A DNA stretch of 20,068 nt from an uncultured Clostridia bacterium (GTDB lineage Bacteria > Bacillota > Clostridia > Christensenellales > Borkfalkiaceae): NCBI GenBank assembly GCA_959605945.1, contig CAUHGY010000029.1, positions 1 through 20,068 of the forward strand. Direction: 5' to 3'. The translations under genes were made by a program, and so were the position numbers. This document shows, in pieces, positions 1 through 7,238 of the stretch. The first letter of the stretch is position 1. Each line of letters begins with the position of its first letter. The notes under the pieces are model-generated. The model saw nothing but the letters and a program-made list of their open reading frames with translations. It did no database searches and had not been told where the DNA came from.

Positions 1-54
1 TGCCTTTTTATTTGAATTTTCTTATGCGTTTTTCTGTCTAAGTTTTTTTATTGC

Positions 55-91
55 ATTTACCGACCGCCCGTACGGCGCCGAGACGGTAAAT
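55..91. repeat. Inverted repeat downstream of icd
   Basis: Arms ATTTACCG (55-62) and CGGTAAAT (84-91) are perfect 8-bp inverted complements around a 21-nt GC-rich centre that itself contains the palindromes CCGTACGG and GGCGCC. It lies 33 bases past the icd stop in the direction of transcription. An RNA hairpin is possible, but on the icd strand it is followed by an A-rich stretch, not a U-tract, so I do not call it a terminator. It may be an RNA 3'-end structure or a regulatory site for a gene beyond the window edge. Confidence 0.35.
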
Positions 92-123
92 ACGGCTGCG
101 TTTTACGGCCGCCTTAACGGTTT

Positions 124-1323
124 TTACATCTTCTCCGCGATCGCCTTCAAAAACTCTTTCGAATTGAGTTTGACCGGTTTTACCGACGGGTTTTTGAACA
201 ATCCGATAAGATCCCCCGTCATTTCACCGCCTTCAATTGTCGAAACGGTTGCTTTTTCAAGCCTGTCGGCAAAATCTACAAGATCTGTTATGCCGTCTAT
301 TTCACCGCGTTTTCTCAAAGCGCCCGTCCAGGCAAATATCGTGGCTACGGGATTGGTGGAAGTTTCTTCGCCTTTAAGGTACTTATAATAATGGCGAGTG
401 ACCGTGCCGTGCGCGGCTTCGTATTCATAGACGCCGTCCGGAGACACAAGCACGCTTGTCATCATCGCAAGGCTTCCGTAAGCTGTGGCAACCATATCGC
501 TCATCACGTCGCCGTCGTAATTTTTGCACGCCCAAACCACGCCGCCTTCGCTTCTGACGATACGGGCGACAACGTCGTCAATCAACGTATACATATATTC
601 GATGCCGGCTTTTTCAAATTTCTCTTTGTATTCGCTCTCGTAAATTTCGTTAAAAATAGCTTTGAAATTACCGTCATAAACCTTGCTTATGGTATCTTTT
701 GCGGAAAACCACAGCGGAAGTTTAAGATCTAAAGCATAATTGAAACAAGACCGCGCAAAACTCCTGATAGACTTATCCGTGTTGTGCATAGCCATCACTA
801 CGCCGTCGCCGTCAAAATCGTGAACGGGAAGCTGCTGCTCTCTGCCTTCCCTGTCGGTGTAGACAAGTTTGACGGCGCCTTTTCCTGCAAGGCCGTCCAC
901 CGCCTTGTAAATATCGCCGTAAGCATGCCTGGCGATAACAATGGGTTTTTTCCACGTGGGAATATAAGGCGTAATGCCTTTCACTATAATCGGCGCACGG
1001 AACACGGTGCCGTCAAGCATGGCGCGGATAGTTCCGTTGGGGCTTTTCCACATGTTTTTCAGATTGTATTCTTCCATTCTCTGACGGTTGGGCGTTATCG
1101 TCGCGCACTTGACAGCCACGCCGTATTTCAGAGTGGCAGCTGCGCTCTCCGCCGTGATTTTGTCGTCCGTCCTGTCGCGGGAAGGAAGTCCCAGGTCATA
1201 ATACTCTGTCTTTAAGTCCACGTAAGGGGTGATAAGTATGTCTTTTATCCAACCCCAAAGAATTCTGGTCATTTCGTCGCCGTCCATTTCGACGAGCGGC
1301 GTTTTCATTTTTATTTTAGCCAT
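124..1323 (-). CDS. icd: NADP-dependent isocitrate dehydrogenase (eukaryotic-type class)
   Basis: This cytosolic enzyme oxidatively decarboxylates isocitrate to 2-oxoglutarate, making NADPH. The 399-residue product matches the NADP-IDH class first described in eukaryotes and common in Clostridia. It opens with [12 protein letters not shown], has TPNRQR and the isocitrate-binding [17 protein letters not shown] (about residues 93-109), metal-binding aspartates in YDGDVMSD, and the cofactor-binding [13 protein letters not shown] with [12 protein letters not shown] start at 1359 would add 12 residues, but the ATG at 1323 has GGAG about 7 nt upstream and begins with the family's usual [10 protein letters not shown], so I prefer it. 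It lies 50 nt after ddl and probably has its own promoter inside that gap. The link to cell-wall genes is probably positional only. Confidence 0.95.
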   Translation of the reverse strand: MAKIKMKTPLVEMDGDEMTRILWGWIKDILITPYVDLKTEYYDLGLPSRDRTDDKITAESAAATLKYGVAVKCATITPNRQRMEEYNLKNMWKSPNGTIRAMLDGTVFRAPIIVKGITPYIPTWKKPIVIARHAYGDIYKAVDGLAGKGAVKLVYTDREGREQQLPVHDFDGDGVVMAMHNTDKSIRSFARSCFNYALDLKLPLWFSAKDTISKVYDGNFKAIFNEIYESEYKEKFEKAGIEYMYTLIDDVVARIVRSEGGVVWACKNYDGDVMSDMVATAYGSLAMMTSVLVSPDGVYEYEAAHGTVTRHYYKYLKGEETSTNPVATIFAWTGALRKRGEIDGITDLVDFADRLEKATVSTIEGGEMTGDLIGLFKNPSVKPVKLNSKEFLKAIAEKM

Positions 1324-1349
1324 AGCGTTCTCCGTATGCAGTTTTTTAT

Positions 1350-1379
1350 ATTTTAACACATACGGAAACTTTTTTACAA
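1350..1379 (-). promoter_or_regulatory. Candidate sigma-A promoter for icd
   Basis: On the minus strand, TTGTAA (1379-1374) and TAAAAT (1355-1350) are separated by 18 bp. This would give a leader of roughly 20 nt containing the GGAG ribosome binding site. The -35 box overlaps the last codons of ddl, so icd could be transcribed both from here and by readthrough. The call rests on hexamer match and spacing only. Confidence 0.45.
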
Positions 1380-2471
1380 GCGTTTTGAGCTCTTTGCCCC
1401 GCCGAGATTCAGCACAGACGATTTAAAAGTCTTCTGCAGAGTGCTCTGAACGGCAAATTTTTTCTCGGCGACGGCTATAGTCTGCGTAAGTATTTTGGAA
1501 AAATCTTTCAGCGTATTGCAGAAAAGATAATATGACAACGACCCCGGCACGGTATTGATTTCATTCAGATACACTTGGCCGTCAGACAGCATGAAGTCGG
1601 CGCGCACCGGGCCGACGCAGTCGAGTTCGCGGTATATTCTTTCGGTAACGGCGCGTATCTTATCTGAAACTTTGTCGTCAATATCTGCCGGGAATTCTCT
1701 TTTCCCCGACGTATATTTATCTTCAAACGATAATATCTCGCCTGCGCCTACGGGGCGTTCGCATTCGGAAACAACTATTCCCCCGCTCACCGACGCGTAC
1801 GCCGCGCAATTTATTTCCGTAAATCCGGACAGAAGTTTTTCGGCGACTGCTTTATCTCCGAAACGGAAAGCAAAATGAACGGCCTGTTCCAGCTCTTCCA
1901 TATTGTCTGCACGGCTGATGCCTATGCTCGAACCCAGACACGCGGGTTTTACAATCAACGGAAAGCCTATCTTTTTCGCCGCCTCGGCGCAGTCCGAAAG
2001 TTTTTTTATCACCGCACAGGGAAGCGTTTTAACGCCCATTCCTTTTAAAAACCGCTTAGTGACCGCTTTATCCATCCCCACCGACGAAGCCGCCACCGAC
2101 GGCGAAGCGAAAGGAACGCCGCACATATTGACAAGGCCGGCAAGACTTCCGTCCTCGCCGCGCTCACCGTGCATACAATTTATAACCGCCGCAAGAGTAC
2201 AAAGCGGTATCAGTTTGTTTTTCCTGATGCGGTAAAGCGTTCCGTCCCCGGGACACAGCGTCACCCGCATCAGTTTTTTAAGGTTGAGATTTTTGTAATT
2301 GTCAATATCTTTAAGTTCATCGCCGCTGTACCACAGTCCGTCGCCGTCAACATAGACGGGAACGGGCGAAAACAGCGTTTTATCGAGACTGTTGACGGTC
2401 AGCACGCCGGTTATTACCGAAACGTCGTGTTCTACCGACACGCCGCCGAAAAACACCGCAACGTTTTTCAT
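1374..2471 (-). CDS. ddl: D-alanine--D-alanine ligase
   Basis: This ATP-grasp ligase makes the D-Ala-D-Ala dipeptide used by MurF in peptidoglycan synthesis. The 365-residue protein shows the N-terminal [16 protein letters not shown], the [13 protein letters not shown] substrate motif (normally HGxxGEDG), the ATP-grasp signature [12 protein letters not shown], and the C-terminal metal-binding motif [10 protein letters not shown]. The omega-loop reads FEDKYTSGK; the Lys-Tyr pair is what D-Ala-D-Ala ligases have where D-lactate-adding enzymes carry other residues, so the normal dipeptide is expected (inference). The ATG at 2471 has GGAGG about 8 nt upstream and is preferred over an upstream in-frame start at 2525. 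It follows the MurF-like gene by 135 nt, a gap rich in inverted repeats. The C-terminal tail of about 15 residues is poorly conserved. Confidence 0.93.
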   Translation of the reverse strand: MKNVAVFFGGVSVEHDVSVITGVLTVNSLDKTLFSPVPVYVDGDGLWYSGDELKDIDNYKNLNLKKLMRVTLCPGDGTLYRIRKNKLIPLCTLAAVINCMHGERGEDGSLAGLVNMCGVPFASPSVAASSVGMDKAVTKRFLKGMGVKTLPCAVIKKLSDCAEAAKKIGFPLIVKPACLGSSIGISRADNMEELEQAVHFAFRFGDKAVAEKLLSGFTEINCAAYASVSGGIVVSECERPVGAGEILSFEDKYTSGKREFPADIDDKVSDKIRAVTERIYRELDCVGPVRADFMLSDGQVYLNEINTVPGSLSYYLFCNTLKDFSKILTQTIAVAEKKFAVQSTLQKTFKSSVLNLGGAKSSKRL

Positions 2472-2525
2472 GAAAAAACACCTCCGCAAAATTTTTTTGC
2501 TTTGGTGTCTCCGATTCTTATCCAC

Positions 2526-2599
2526 GTCCGCCGCAAACGCGGCACGGGCGGCAGACTTTTTCCGTAATCCGAGTTGTCGGAAACGGTTTCCGCTTACGG
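2526..2599 (-). promoter_or_regulatory. Structured leader between the MurF-like gene and ddl
   Basis: Read on the minus strand, the gap holds an outer stem CCGTAA/TTACGG (2599-2594 with 2567-2562) enclosing a tight palindrome CGGAAAC-C-GTTTCCG (2592-2578). A second 9-bp stem follows, GTCTGCCGC/GCGGCGGAC (2556-2548 with 2534-2526), with one G-U pair. No U-tract follows either stem, so a simple terminator is unlikely. The element lies 55 nt before the ddl start and could act as an mRNA stability or processing element or a cis-regulator. I recognise no known riboswitch class. Confidence 0.4.
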
Positions 2600-2606
2600 C
2601 AAGTCT

Positions 2607-4286
2607 TTAGCTGTAATTGTCCGGCAGATCGTTTTCGAAAAGAACGATATCGCCTTCTTTAAGTATCTTATTCAGTTCCTCGTTGCCCTTGTTAAGGTTT
2701 TTCGCAAAAATTATTTTTTCCCTTTCCATGCCTCCGTCCAAAAGCCCGTTGATGAGCATTTCCGCATTGTGCTTGCCGATGACGATGACAAGATCGGCAT
2801 GTGCGGCAAGCGTTTTGCCGAATTCAAGGTTGGCAACGTTCTCGATTTTGCCGAGCTCCACCAGCCCCGGGGTCAGAACGATTTTTCTTCCTTCAAAAAG
2901 ATCTAAAACCTCCATAGCCGCCTTGACGCCCGCCACGTTAGAATTATAGCTGTCGTCTATGATTACTATCTGCTTATTGTTCCTGACAAGTTCAAGACGG
3001 TGCCCTATCGAACTTATACGGTTAATTCCGTCTGCAATTTCTTCAGGCGTCATCCCCGTCTTATACGCCACCGCAGCGGCGAGACACACGTTGCTTATGC
3101 TGTGCCTTCCGAGCAGCACCGTGGCGCACATGACCGGCTTTTCGCCCTTTATATTGAGCATGAACTGAGTGCCGTTGCGGTCTGTTCTGATGTCCGTCGC
3201 CGTGACGAGATTGTTTTCTCCGTTGATACCCGCAGTGTATTTTTCGCCTTCCATGCGCTCTGAAAGTTCAAGGGAGATCTCGTTATCGGACGAGAAAAAA
3301 CCTTTTCCGCCTTGCGCAAGATTTTCGAAAAGCTCGAATTTGGTATCTTTGGTGTTTTCGATAGTCTTGAAGGTTTCAAGATGCTGATTGTTTACCCCTG
3401 TGAGCACCCCGTACACGGGCTTGACGATATTTGCAAGCTCCTTTATATCCCCCCTGCTGCGGGCGCCCATCTCGGCAATGAAAACGTCGTGCGTGCTGTC
3501 GAGTTGTTTGACCGTAAGCGATATTCCGAGCGGAGTGTTATAAGACTCAGGCGTGGCAAGCACTCTGTATTTCTGCGAAAGAATGGTTTTCAAAATTTCT
3601 TTGACACTCGTCTTGCCGAAACTGCCCGTAATTCCTATTTTGACGACGTCAGCCCTGTCCAGTTTTTCGGTAGTCTTTCTTATATAGTGCGTTCTGACAG
3701 CCCATTCGAACGGCTCGTTCAGACAATAAGCCGCAAAAAGTATATACGGCGTCAGTATGGGCATGGCGCAGATGACCGAAAACCGCAGAAGCGCGACCAC
3801 CTCGTCGTGAATCACGAACGCAAGATAATTTAAAAGCATGATCAGACCGAACGACAGCGCCGCAAGAAGCAATGTGTATGTGACCGCGAGCCGAACCAGC
3901 CGCTTGGTTTTTTTGAGAGGCACTTTGGCATTGACGGCGCTTTCGGTGTTGATATAGAGAACGGTAAAGAGTATATATGAAACGAATCCGATGTAAGACG
4001 TCACGGTGTTGTTGCCTATAATGGGTGCAAAACACATGTTGAGCACGCAGAAAAAAAGCAGCCCCAGAAGGCACAGAAGCATAAGCCGTGAAAGATAAGG
4101 CGTCTCTTTGTTCCCCAGCCATTTGAAATATCTTTCGTACCTGTATCCGCCCTGTTGCAGAACAAGCATGAATTTAGTGGATGCAAAAAACAGCAAGATG
4201 CTGTTGCCTATTGCCAAAGTCAGATAAACAAGAATCTGACAGCCAGATAAAAGTTCGTTAAAACTACCGACAGATGCAGGAAACAT
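2607..4286 (-). CDS. Membrane-anchored MurF-like Mur ligase
   Basis: The 559-residue protein has about 205 N-terminal residues with five likely membrane helices (about 17-41, 65-91, 97-114, 129-159, 163-189). A Mur ligase core follows: P-loop GITGSFGKTS at 218-227, the MurF-like AEMGARSRGDIKEL, the NNQHLETF segment, and a C-terminal domain with GHRLEL and DDSYNSN and ending LFENDLPDNYS. The MurF reaction adds D-Ala-D-Ala to UDP-MurNAc-tripeptide, and the next gene is ddl, which fits. The usual soluble N-terminal UDP-substrate domain is absent and replaced by membrane segments. The ATG at 4286 lies 4 nt after the hydrolase stop with only a distant AAGGAA, so translational coupling is likely. 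Whether it is the cell's main MurF or a ligase acting on another substrate cannot be decided here. Confidence 0.85.
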   Translation of the reverse strand: MFPASVGSFNELLSGCQILVYLTLAIGNSILLFFASTKFMLVLQQGGYRYERYFKWLGNKETPYLSRLMLLCLLGLLFFCVLNMCFAPIIGNNTVTSYIGFVSYILFTVLYINTESAVNAKVPLKKTKRLVRLAVTYTLLLAALSFGLIMLLNYLAFVIHDEVVALLRFSVICAMPILTPYILFAAYCLNEPFEWAVRTHYIRKTTEKLDRADVVKIGITGSFGKTSVKEILKTILSQKYRVLATPESYNTPLGISLTVKQLDSTHDVFIAEMGARSRGDIKELANIVKPVYGVLTGVNNQHLETFKTIENTKDTKFELFENLAQGGKGFFSSDNEISLELSERMEGEKYTAGINGENNLVTATDIRTDRNGTQFMLNIKGEKPVMCATVLLGRHSISNVCLAAAVAYKTGMTPEEIADGINRISSIGHRLELVRNNKQIVIIDDSYNSNVAGVKAAMEVLDLFEGRKIVLTPGLVELGKIENVANLEFGKTLAAHADLVIVIGKHNAEMLINGLLDGGMEREKIIFAKNLNKGNEELNKILKEGDIVLFENDLPDNYS

Positions 4287-4290
4287 ATTA

Positions 4291-5001
4291 TCACAGGAAC
4301 AGAAATTCCTTTACCTCCATATTAAATTTCGCGGGTTTGTCTATAAAAGCGAAGTGCCCGGCGTCTTTTATTATGACAAGTTTGCTTCCGACTATACCTT
4401 TGTGCAGTTTTTTTGCCATATACAGCGGCGTTTCCCTGTCATTCCCGCCGAAAATAACAAGCACGGGATTTTTAATGTCTTTCAGACGCCCGTCGAGATG
4501 TTCGTTTACGATCAGCTTGAAACTCTCGCGCATGACGGGGTCGAGCGCGACATAATCTTTTGAATAAAATCTCTGCAATTTTTCCCTGCCGCAAAACAGT
4601 TTCAGCGTTCTGAACGCCGCCCTTTTGACGCGGTATTTCAAAGACCTTCTGGGTTTAAGGCCCGCCGCGCCCGTCAGCACCATTTTATCAAAAATATCGG
4701 GGTTTTCCGCAGCAAGTTTCAATGCTATTCTCGCGCCGAACGAATGCGCGATAACATGCGGTTTATAAAGATTGTTGTATTCTATGTAATCGGCGACGTC
4801 AGCCGCATAATCGTCCAGAGAATAAGGATATTCCATGCCCGCGTTCGCGCCGAAACCTTTCAGGTCTATGGCGTGCACGTCGAAATCTCTACCGAAAAAA
4901 GAAGTCTGAGCAAAAAAACTCCGCCTGTCTGCAAGATAACCGTGTAAAAATAACAGCGCCTTTCTTTCTTTGGTAAAAGCCGCATTATTCTTACTTTCTA
5001 T
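4291..5001 (-). CDS. Alpha/beta hydrolase, probable AUA start
   Basis: This is an alpha/beta-hydrolase-fold enzyme; the substrate is unknown. With a start at 5001 it has 236 residues: LLFLHGYLADRRSFF (about 16-30, with the HG oxyanion-hole motif), nucleophile elbow AHSFG with Ser87, acid Asp188 in FGGNDRETP, and His216 in DAGHFAF. The only conventional start in frame is GTG at 4878, which would remove the HG strand and has no clear ribosome binding site. Upstream the frame stays open to an ATA at 5001-4999, preceded by a perfect AAGGAG with 8-nt spacing and overlapping the rimI stop TAG as ATAG. I therefore place the start at ATA, a rare initiation codon. Frameshifting from rimI or a sequencing error remain alternatives. 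It sits in the tsaE-to-ddl run. Confidence 0.75.
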   Translation of the reverse strand: MESKNNAAFTKERKALLFLHGYLADRRSFFAQTSFFGRDFDVHAIDLKGFGANAGMEYPYSLDDYAADVADYIEYNNLYKPHVIAHSFGARIALKLAAENPDIFDKMVLTGAAGLKPRRSLKYRVKRAAFRTLKLFCGREKLQRFYSKDYVALDPVMRESFKLIVNEHLDGRLKDIKNPVLVIFGGNDRETPLYMAKKLHKGIVGSKLVIIKDAGHFAFIDKPAKFNMEVKEFLFL

Positions 5002-5429
5002 GACTCGATCTCCTTTGACATGACCAAAGCGTTTTCGCCGTCCTTATAATATTTTCTGCGGACGGCTATAGTTTTATAACCGCATTTTTCATAAAGCGCC
5101 CGTGCGGGTGCGTTATTTTCGCGTACTTCCAGCAATACGGCGCATATGCCGCTCTCTCTGATTTTTTCTTCCGCAACGGCAATGAGTTTCTCTGCAATGC
5201 CTTTGCGCCTGCGCTCGGCTGCCGTTGCGACCAGCTCTATATCGGCCGTGTCGGACAGCGAAAAGCCTATAAACCCGACAAGAGCGCCGCCTTCAAAAAA
5301 TCCGAAAGCCCTGAAACGCCCGCACTCGAATGCCGATATTAACATTTTTTCGTCCCACCCGTCGGAAAAAGCTGCTTTTTCCAAGGCGCATATTGTTGCC
5401 GTATCGGAAATAAAAAGCTCCTTTATCAT
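4998..5429 (-). CDS. rimI: Ribosomal-protein-alanine N-acetyltransferase RimI
   Basis: This GNAT-family acetyltransferase of 143 residues is expected to acetylate the N-terminal alanine of ribosomal protein bS18 using acetyl-CoA. It has the acetyl-CoA-binding motif A RRRKGIAEKLI (about residues 73-83) and the RimI-type LEVRENNAPARALYEKCGYKTIAVRRKYY. Its ATG overlaps the tsaB stop as ATGA, so it is translationally coupled to tsaB. The tsaE-tsaB-rimI order is a classic conserved cluster in Bacillota. Its own 3' end carries the ribosome binding site AAGGAG for the following hydrolase. Substrate specificity is inferred from family and context. Confidence 0.92.
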   Translation of the reverse strand: MIKELFISDTATICALEKAAFSDGWDEKMLISAFECGRFRAFGFFEGGALVGFIGFSLSDTADIELVATAAERRRKGIAEKLIAVAEEKIRESGICAVLLEVRENNAPARALYEKCGYKTIAVRRKYYKDGENALVMSKEIES

Positions 5430-6031
5430 CGGCCTTCTTCCGCCTGGCTTTTTCTAATATACAGCGGTTCAAGCGATTCGGGATCGGACGAAACTTCGTC
5501 CGCTTTCATCTCTGCCGCTTTTATAAATCCTTCAAGCCTGTCAACCTTTTCGCTTTGAACGGCGGATATAACCCCGTCCGAAACCGCGGGATAATCGGCG
5601 CATATCGAAACAAGTTCTTCGGCTAATATATAACGCGGTTGTTCCGCGGGAATAAAATCATCGTAACGACAGGCATAAAAGCCGCCGTGTCCCGCGTCGA
5701 TGACGGCGGTAACTTTGCCTTTTTTATTATATGCCAGCATGTCGAACGATGTTATTTTGAGACACGGCTTGCCGAAAGCCATGCACAGCGCTTTAGCGGT
5801 GGAAACGGCAATTCTGATTCCCGTAAACGAACCCGCACCCACGCCGCAGGCTATATAATCGAGCTTGTCCGCGCCCGTACCCGCTTTTTCAAACAGTTCT
5901 TCTATACGCGGCATAAGCTCTTCCGAATGCCTTATACCGCAGTCGGGATCGTTATGAGTATACAACCGCCCGTCCGAGCTCAAAATTACGATAAGCGCTT
6001 TTCCCGACGTGTCGAACGCAAGATAATTCAC
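5426..6031 (-). CDS. tsaB: tRNA t6A biosynthesis protein TsaB
   Basis: TsaB is the non-catalytic partner of TsaD in forming N6-threonylcarbamoyladenosine at tRNA position 37. The 201-residue product begins VNYLAFDTSG, the ASKHA-fold phosphate-1 strand, and has the signature GVGAGSFTGIRIAVSTAKAL (about residues 62-81). The start is a GTG at 6031 that overlaps the tsaE stop (GTGA) and has AAAGGAG 9 nt upstream; a longer reading from 6121 would add 30 residues encoded inside tsaE with no family match. It is followed by rimI with an ATGA overlap. The partner gene tsaD is not in this window. Confidence 0.93.
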   Translation of the reverse strand: MNYLAFDTSGKALIVILSSDGRLYTHNDPDCGIRHSEELMPRIEELFEKAGTGADKLDYIACGVGAGSFTGIRIAVSTAKALCMAFGKPCLKITSFDMLAYNKKGKVTAVIDAGHGGFYACRYDDFIPAEQPRYILAEELVSICADYPAVSDGVISAVQSEKVDRLEGFIKAAEMKADEVSSDPESLEPLYIRKSQAEEGR

Positions 6032-6423
6032 AGCGTTATTCTCCTTTGATTTTCGCCGTTCTTTTCTATGATGATCTTTTTCGCATCCGCGGGAATGACG
6101 TCCGAAATATTCTGCGGCCATTCTATAAGGCAGATGTTATCCCCGCCGAAATAATCCGTAAGTCCCAGTCTTTCCGCATCTTCGCCGCAAGAAAGCCTGT
6201 AACAGTCGTAATGATATATAAATCCGCCGTAAACATTCAGATAGGCGTAAGTCGGGCTGGTAACTCCCGACAGTCCGAAAAACGCCGCAACGCCCTTCAC
6301 AAACATGGTTTTGCCCGCGCCGAGATCGCCCGACAGCAACACCACATCGCCTTTTTTGAGCGTTCCGGCGTACTTTAAAGCTATATCGAAAGTTTCTTGC
6401 GCCGAAGAAGAAATAATTTCCAT
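6028..6423 (-). CDS. tsaE: tRNA t6A biosynthesis ATPase TsaE
   Basis: TsaE is a P-loop ATPase that drives the TsaB-TsaD cycle in t6A synthesis. The 131-residue protein has Walker A SGDLGAGKTMFVKG (about residues 31-44), the switch-like SPTYAYLNVYGG, YHYDCYRL, and the conserved LIEWPQNISDVIP. The ATG at 6423 gives the family's usual N-terminus (MEIISSSAQETFDIA). A TTG at 6462 would extend it by 13 residues without homology. There is a GGAGAGGG 12 nt upstream, rather far, and a perfect TATAAT only 6 nt before the ATG, so a near-leaderless transcript is possible. The gene begins 35 nt after ribU, so it may also be read from the riboswitch promoter. Confidence 0.93.
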   Translation of the reverse strand: MEIISSSAQETFDIALKYAGTLKKGDVVLLSGDLGAGKTMFVKGVAAFFGLSGVTSPTYAYLNVYGGFIYHYDCYRLSCGEDAERLGLTDYFGGDNICLIEWPQNISDVIPADAKKIIIEKNGENQRRITL

Positions 6424-6429
6424 AATTAC

Positions 6430-6458
6430 ATTATACCCTCTCCGGTGCAAAAAGTAAA
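6430..6458 (-). promoter_or_regulatory. Candidate internal promoter for tsaE operon
   Basis: On the minus strand TTTACT (6458-6453), 17 bp, then a perfect TATAAT (6435-6430). The -10 box ends 6 nt before the tsaE ATG, so a normal start point would fall at or beside the A of the ATG. This would make tsaE, tsaB, rimI, the hydrolase, the MurF-like gene and ddl transcribable independently of the FMN riboswitch. Confidence 0.5.
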
Positions 6459-6998
6459 TCAAATTCTTTTAATAATCGACGAAACCTTTTTGTAGAGCAC
6501 CAGCGTGATTATGCTGACGGACACCGATTTTATAAGATTGAAAAGCAAAACGAAGATCCACAGCGAAGCAAACGCTTCTTGCGCGCCGGCTCCCATAAAC
6601 AGCGGAAAGTTTATAAACCTGTTAGCCAGAAGAGCCGCTCCAATCTGCATAATACACCCTGCGACAAGCGTCAGAATCACAGTCGGAAAAGTTTTTTTAT
6701 ACCTGTAAACCAACGTCGGTACGGCTATAAATGCCACGGTAACTATAAAATTTGCTATCTCGCCGACGCCGCTCGTAGCGCTGCCGATGGCGTAGCGCAG
6801 AATTTCTTTGACTGCAGATACGGTAATTCCCGAAAGCGGACCGAATAAAAATCCCGCCATTAAAACAAATACCAACGAAAAATCCAGTTGCAAAAAAGGA
6901 GCCGCCGGAAATATAGGAAATTCCAGAAGCGACACTATGAACGCGAGCGCCGCAAAAATGCCCGTGCTTACAAGAGTTTTGGTCAGACTTTTTTCCAT
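6459..6998 (-). CDS. ribU: Riboflavin ECF transporter S component RibU
   Basis: This substrate-binding membrane subunit of an energy-coupling-factor transporter imports riboflavin. The 179-residue, very hydrophobic protein has about six membrane segments. It carries RibU-family motifs LEFPIFPAAPFLQLDFS near residues 25-41, GFLFGPLSGITVSAVKEILR, and SGVGEIANF. The FMN riboswitch directly upstream supports a flavin substrate. I choose the ATG at 6998, which has GGGGTG about 7 nt upstream; the GTG at 7007 lies inside that site. The shared EcfA/EcfT module is not here, as is usual for group II ECF systems. High FMN is expected to lower its expression. Confidence 0.93.
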   Translation of the reverse strand: MEKSLTKTLVSTGIFAALAFIVSLLEFPIFPAAPFLQLDFSLVFVLMAGFLFGPLSGITVSAVKEILRYAIGSATSGVGEIANFIVTVAFIAVPTLVYRYKKTFPTVILTLVAGCIMQIGAALLANRFINFPLFMGAGAQEAFASLWIFVLLFNLIKSVSVSIITLVLYKKVSSIIKRI

Positions 6999-7025
6999 AA
7001 AAAACACCCCGCATAATTTCCGGGG
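6999..7025 (-). terminator. Riboswitch expression platform hairpin
   Basis: On the minus strand a 5-bp GC stem CCCCG/CGGGG (7025-7021 with 7011-7007) with a 9-nt loop is followed by TGTTTTTT directly before the ribU ATG. The 3' arm also contains the GGGG used as the ribosome binding site. The hairpin can therefore act either as an intrinsic terminator or by hiding the ribosome binding site; the sequence fits both. Confidence 0.6.
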
Positions 7026-7074
7026 CGCGACAAAACAAACAGGTCAAGTGCGCGGACTGAACCGCACAAAAAAC

Positions 7075-7189
7075 AATTCTTTTCCCATCCGGACTATAAC
7101 CGTCGGTTTCGGAAACTGACCGAATCAGCTTGAAAACAAGCTCGCAGACTTTACTGCCGATGGGGAATTTCACCCCGCCCCAAAGAATT
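7075..7189 (-). promoter_or_regulatory. FMN riboswitch (RFN element)
   Basis: The minus strand carries the RFN consensus in order: an 8-bp P1 stem AATTCTTT/AAAGAATT (7189-7182 with 7082-7075), GGGGCGGGGTGAAATTCCCC, ATCGGCAGTAAAGTCTGCGA, a variable AGCTTG/CAAGCT hairpin, GATTCGGT with AAACCGACGGTTATAGTCCGGATGG. FMN binding is expected to favour the OFF hairpin before ribU. Its position, directly upstream of the riboflavin transporter, is the standard one for this class. Confidence 0.96.
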
Positions 7190-7204
7190 ATATTATCTTT
7201 ATAT

Positions 7205-7236
7205 ATTTTAGCTCCGCTTTACCGAAATGTAAAGCG
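7205..7236 (-). promoter_or_regulatory. ribU promoter overlapped by an inverted repeat
   Basis: On the minus strand TTTACA (7233-7228), 17 bp, TAAAAT (7210-7205) form a good promoter about 15 bp before the riboswitch. A perfect 8-bp inverted repeat, CGCTTTAC/GTAAAGCG with 6 nt between (7215-7236), covers the -35 box and most of the spacer. It starts just after the stop of the upstream gene at 7239. It could be an operator, or a hairpin at the 3' end of the upstream transcript, though no U-tract follows on that strand. Confidence 0.55.
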
Positions 7237-7238
7237 TT

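Noticed and set aside
2472..2525. Longer N-terminus of ddl from 2525
   Set aside because: The 18 extra residues come from the structured leader; the ATG at 2471 has GGAGG and the family N-terminus.
4291..4878. Hydrolase start at GTG 4878
   Set aside because: It removes the conserved HG oxyanion strand and has no close ribosome binding site, while the frame is protein-like upstream.
6032..6121. Longer N-terminus of tsaB
   Set aside because: The extra 30 residues are out-of-frame tsaE sequence; the GTG at 6031 has a ribosome binding site and matches the family start.
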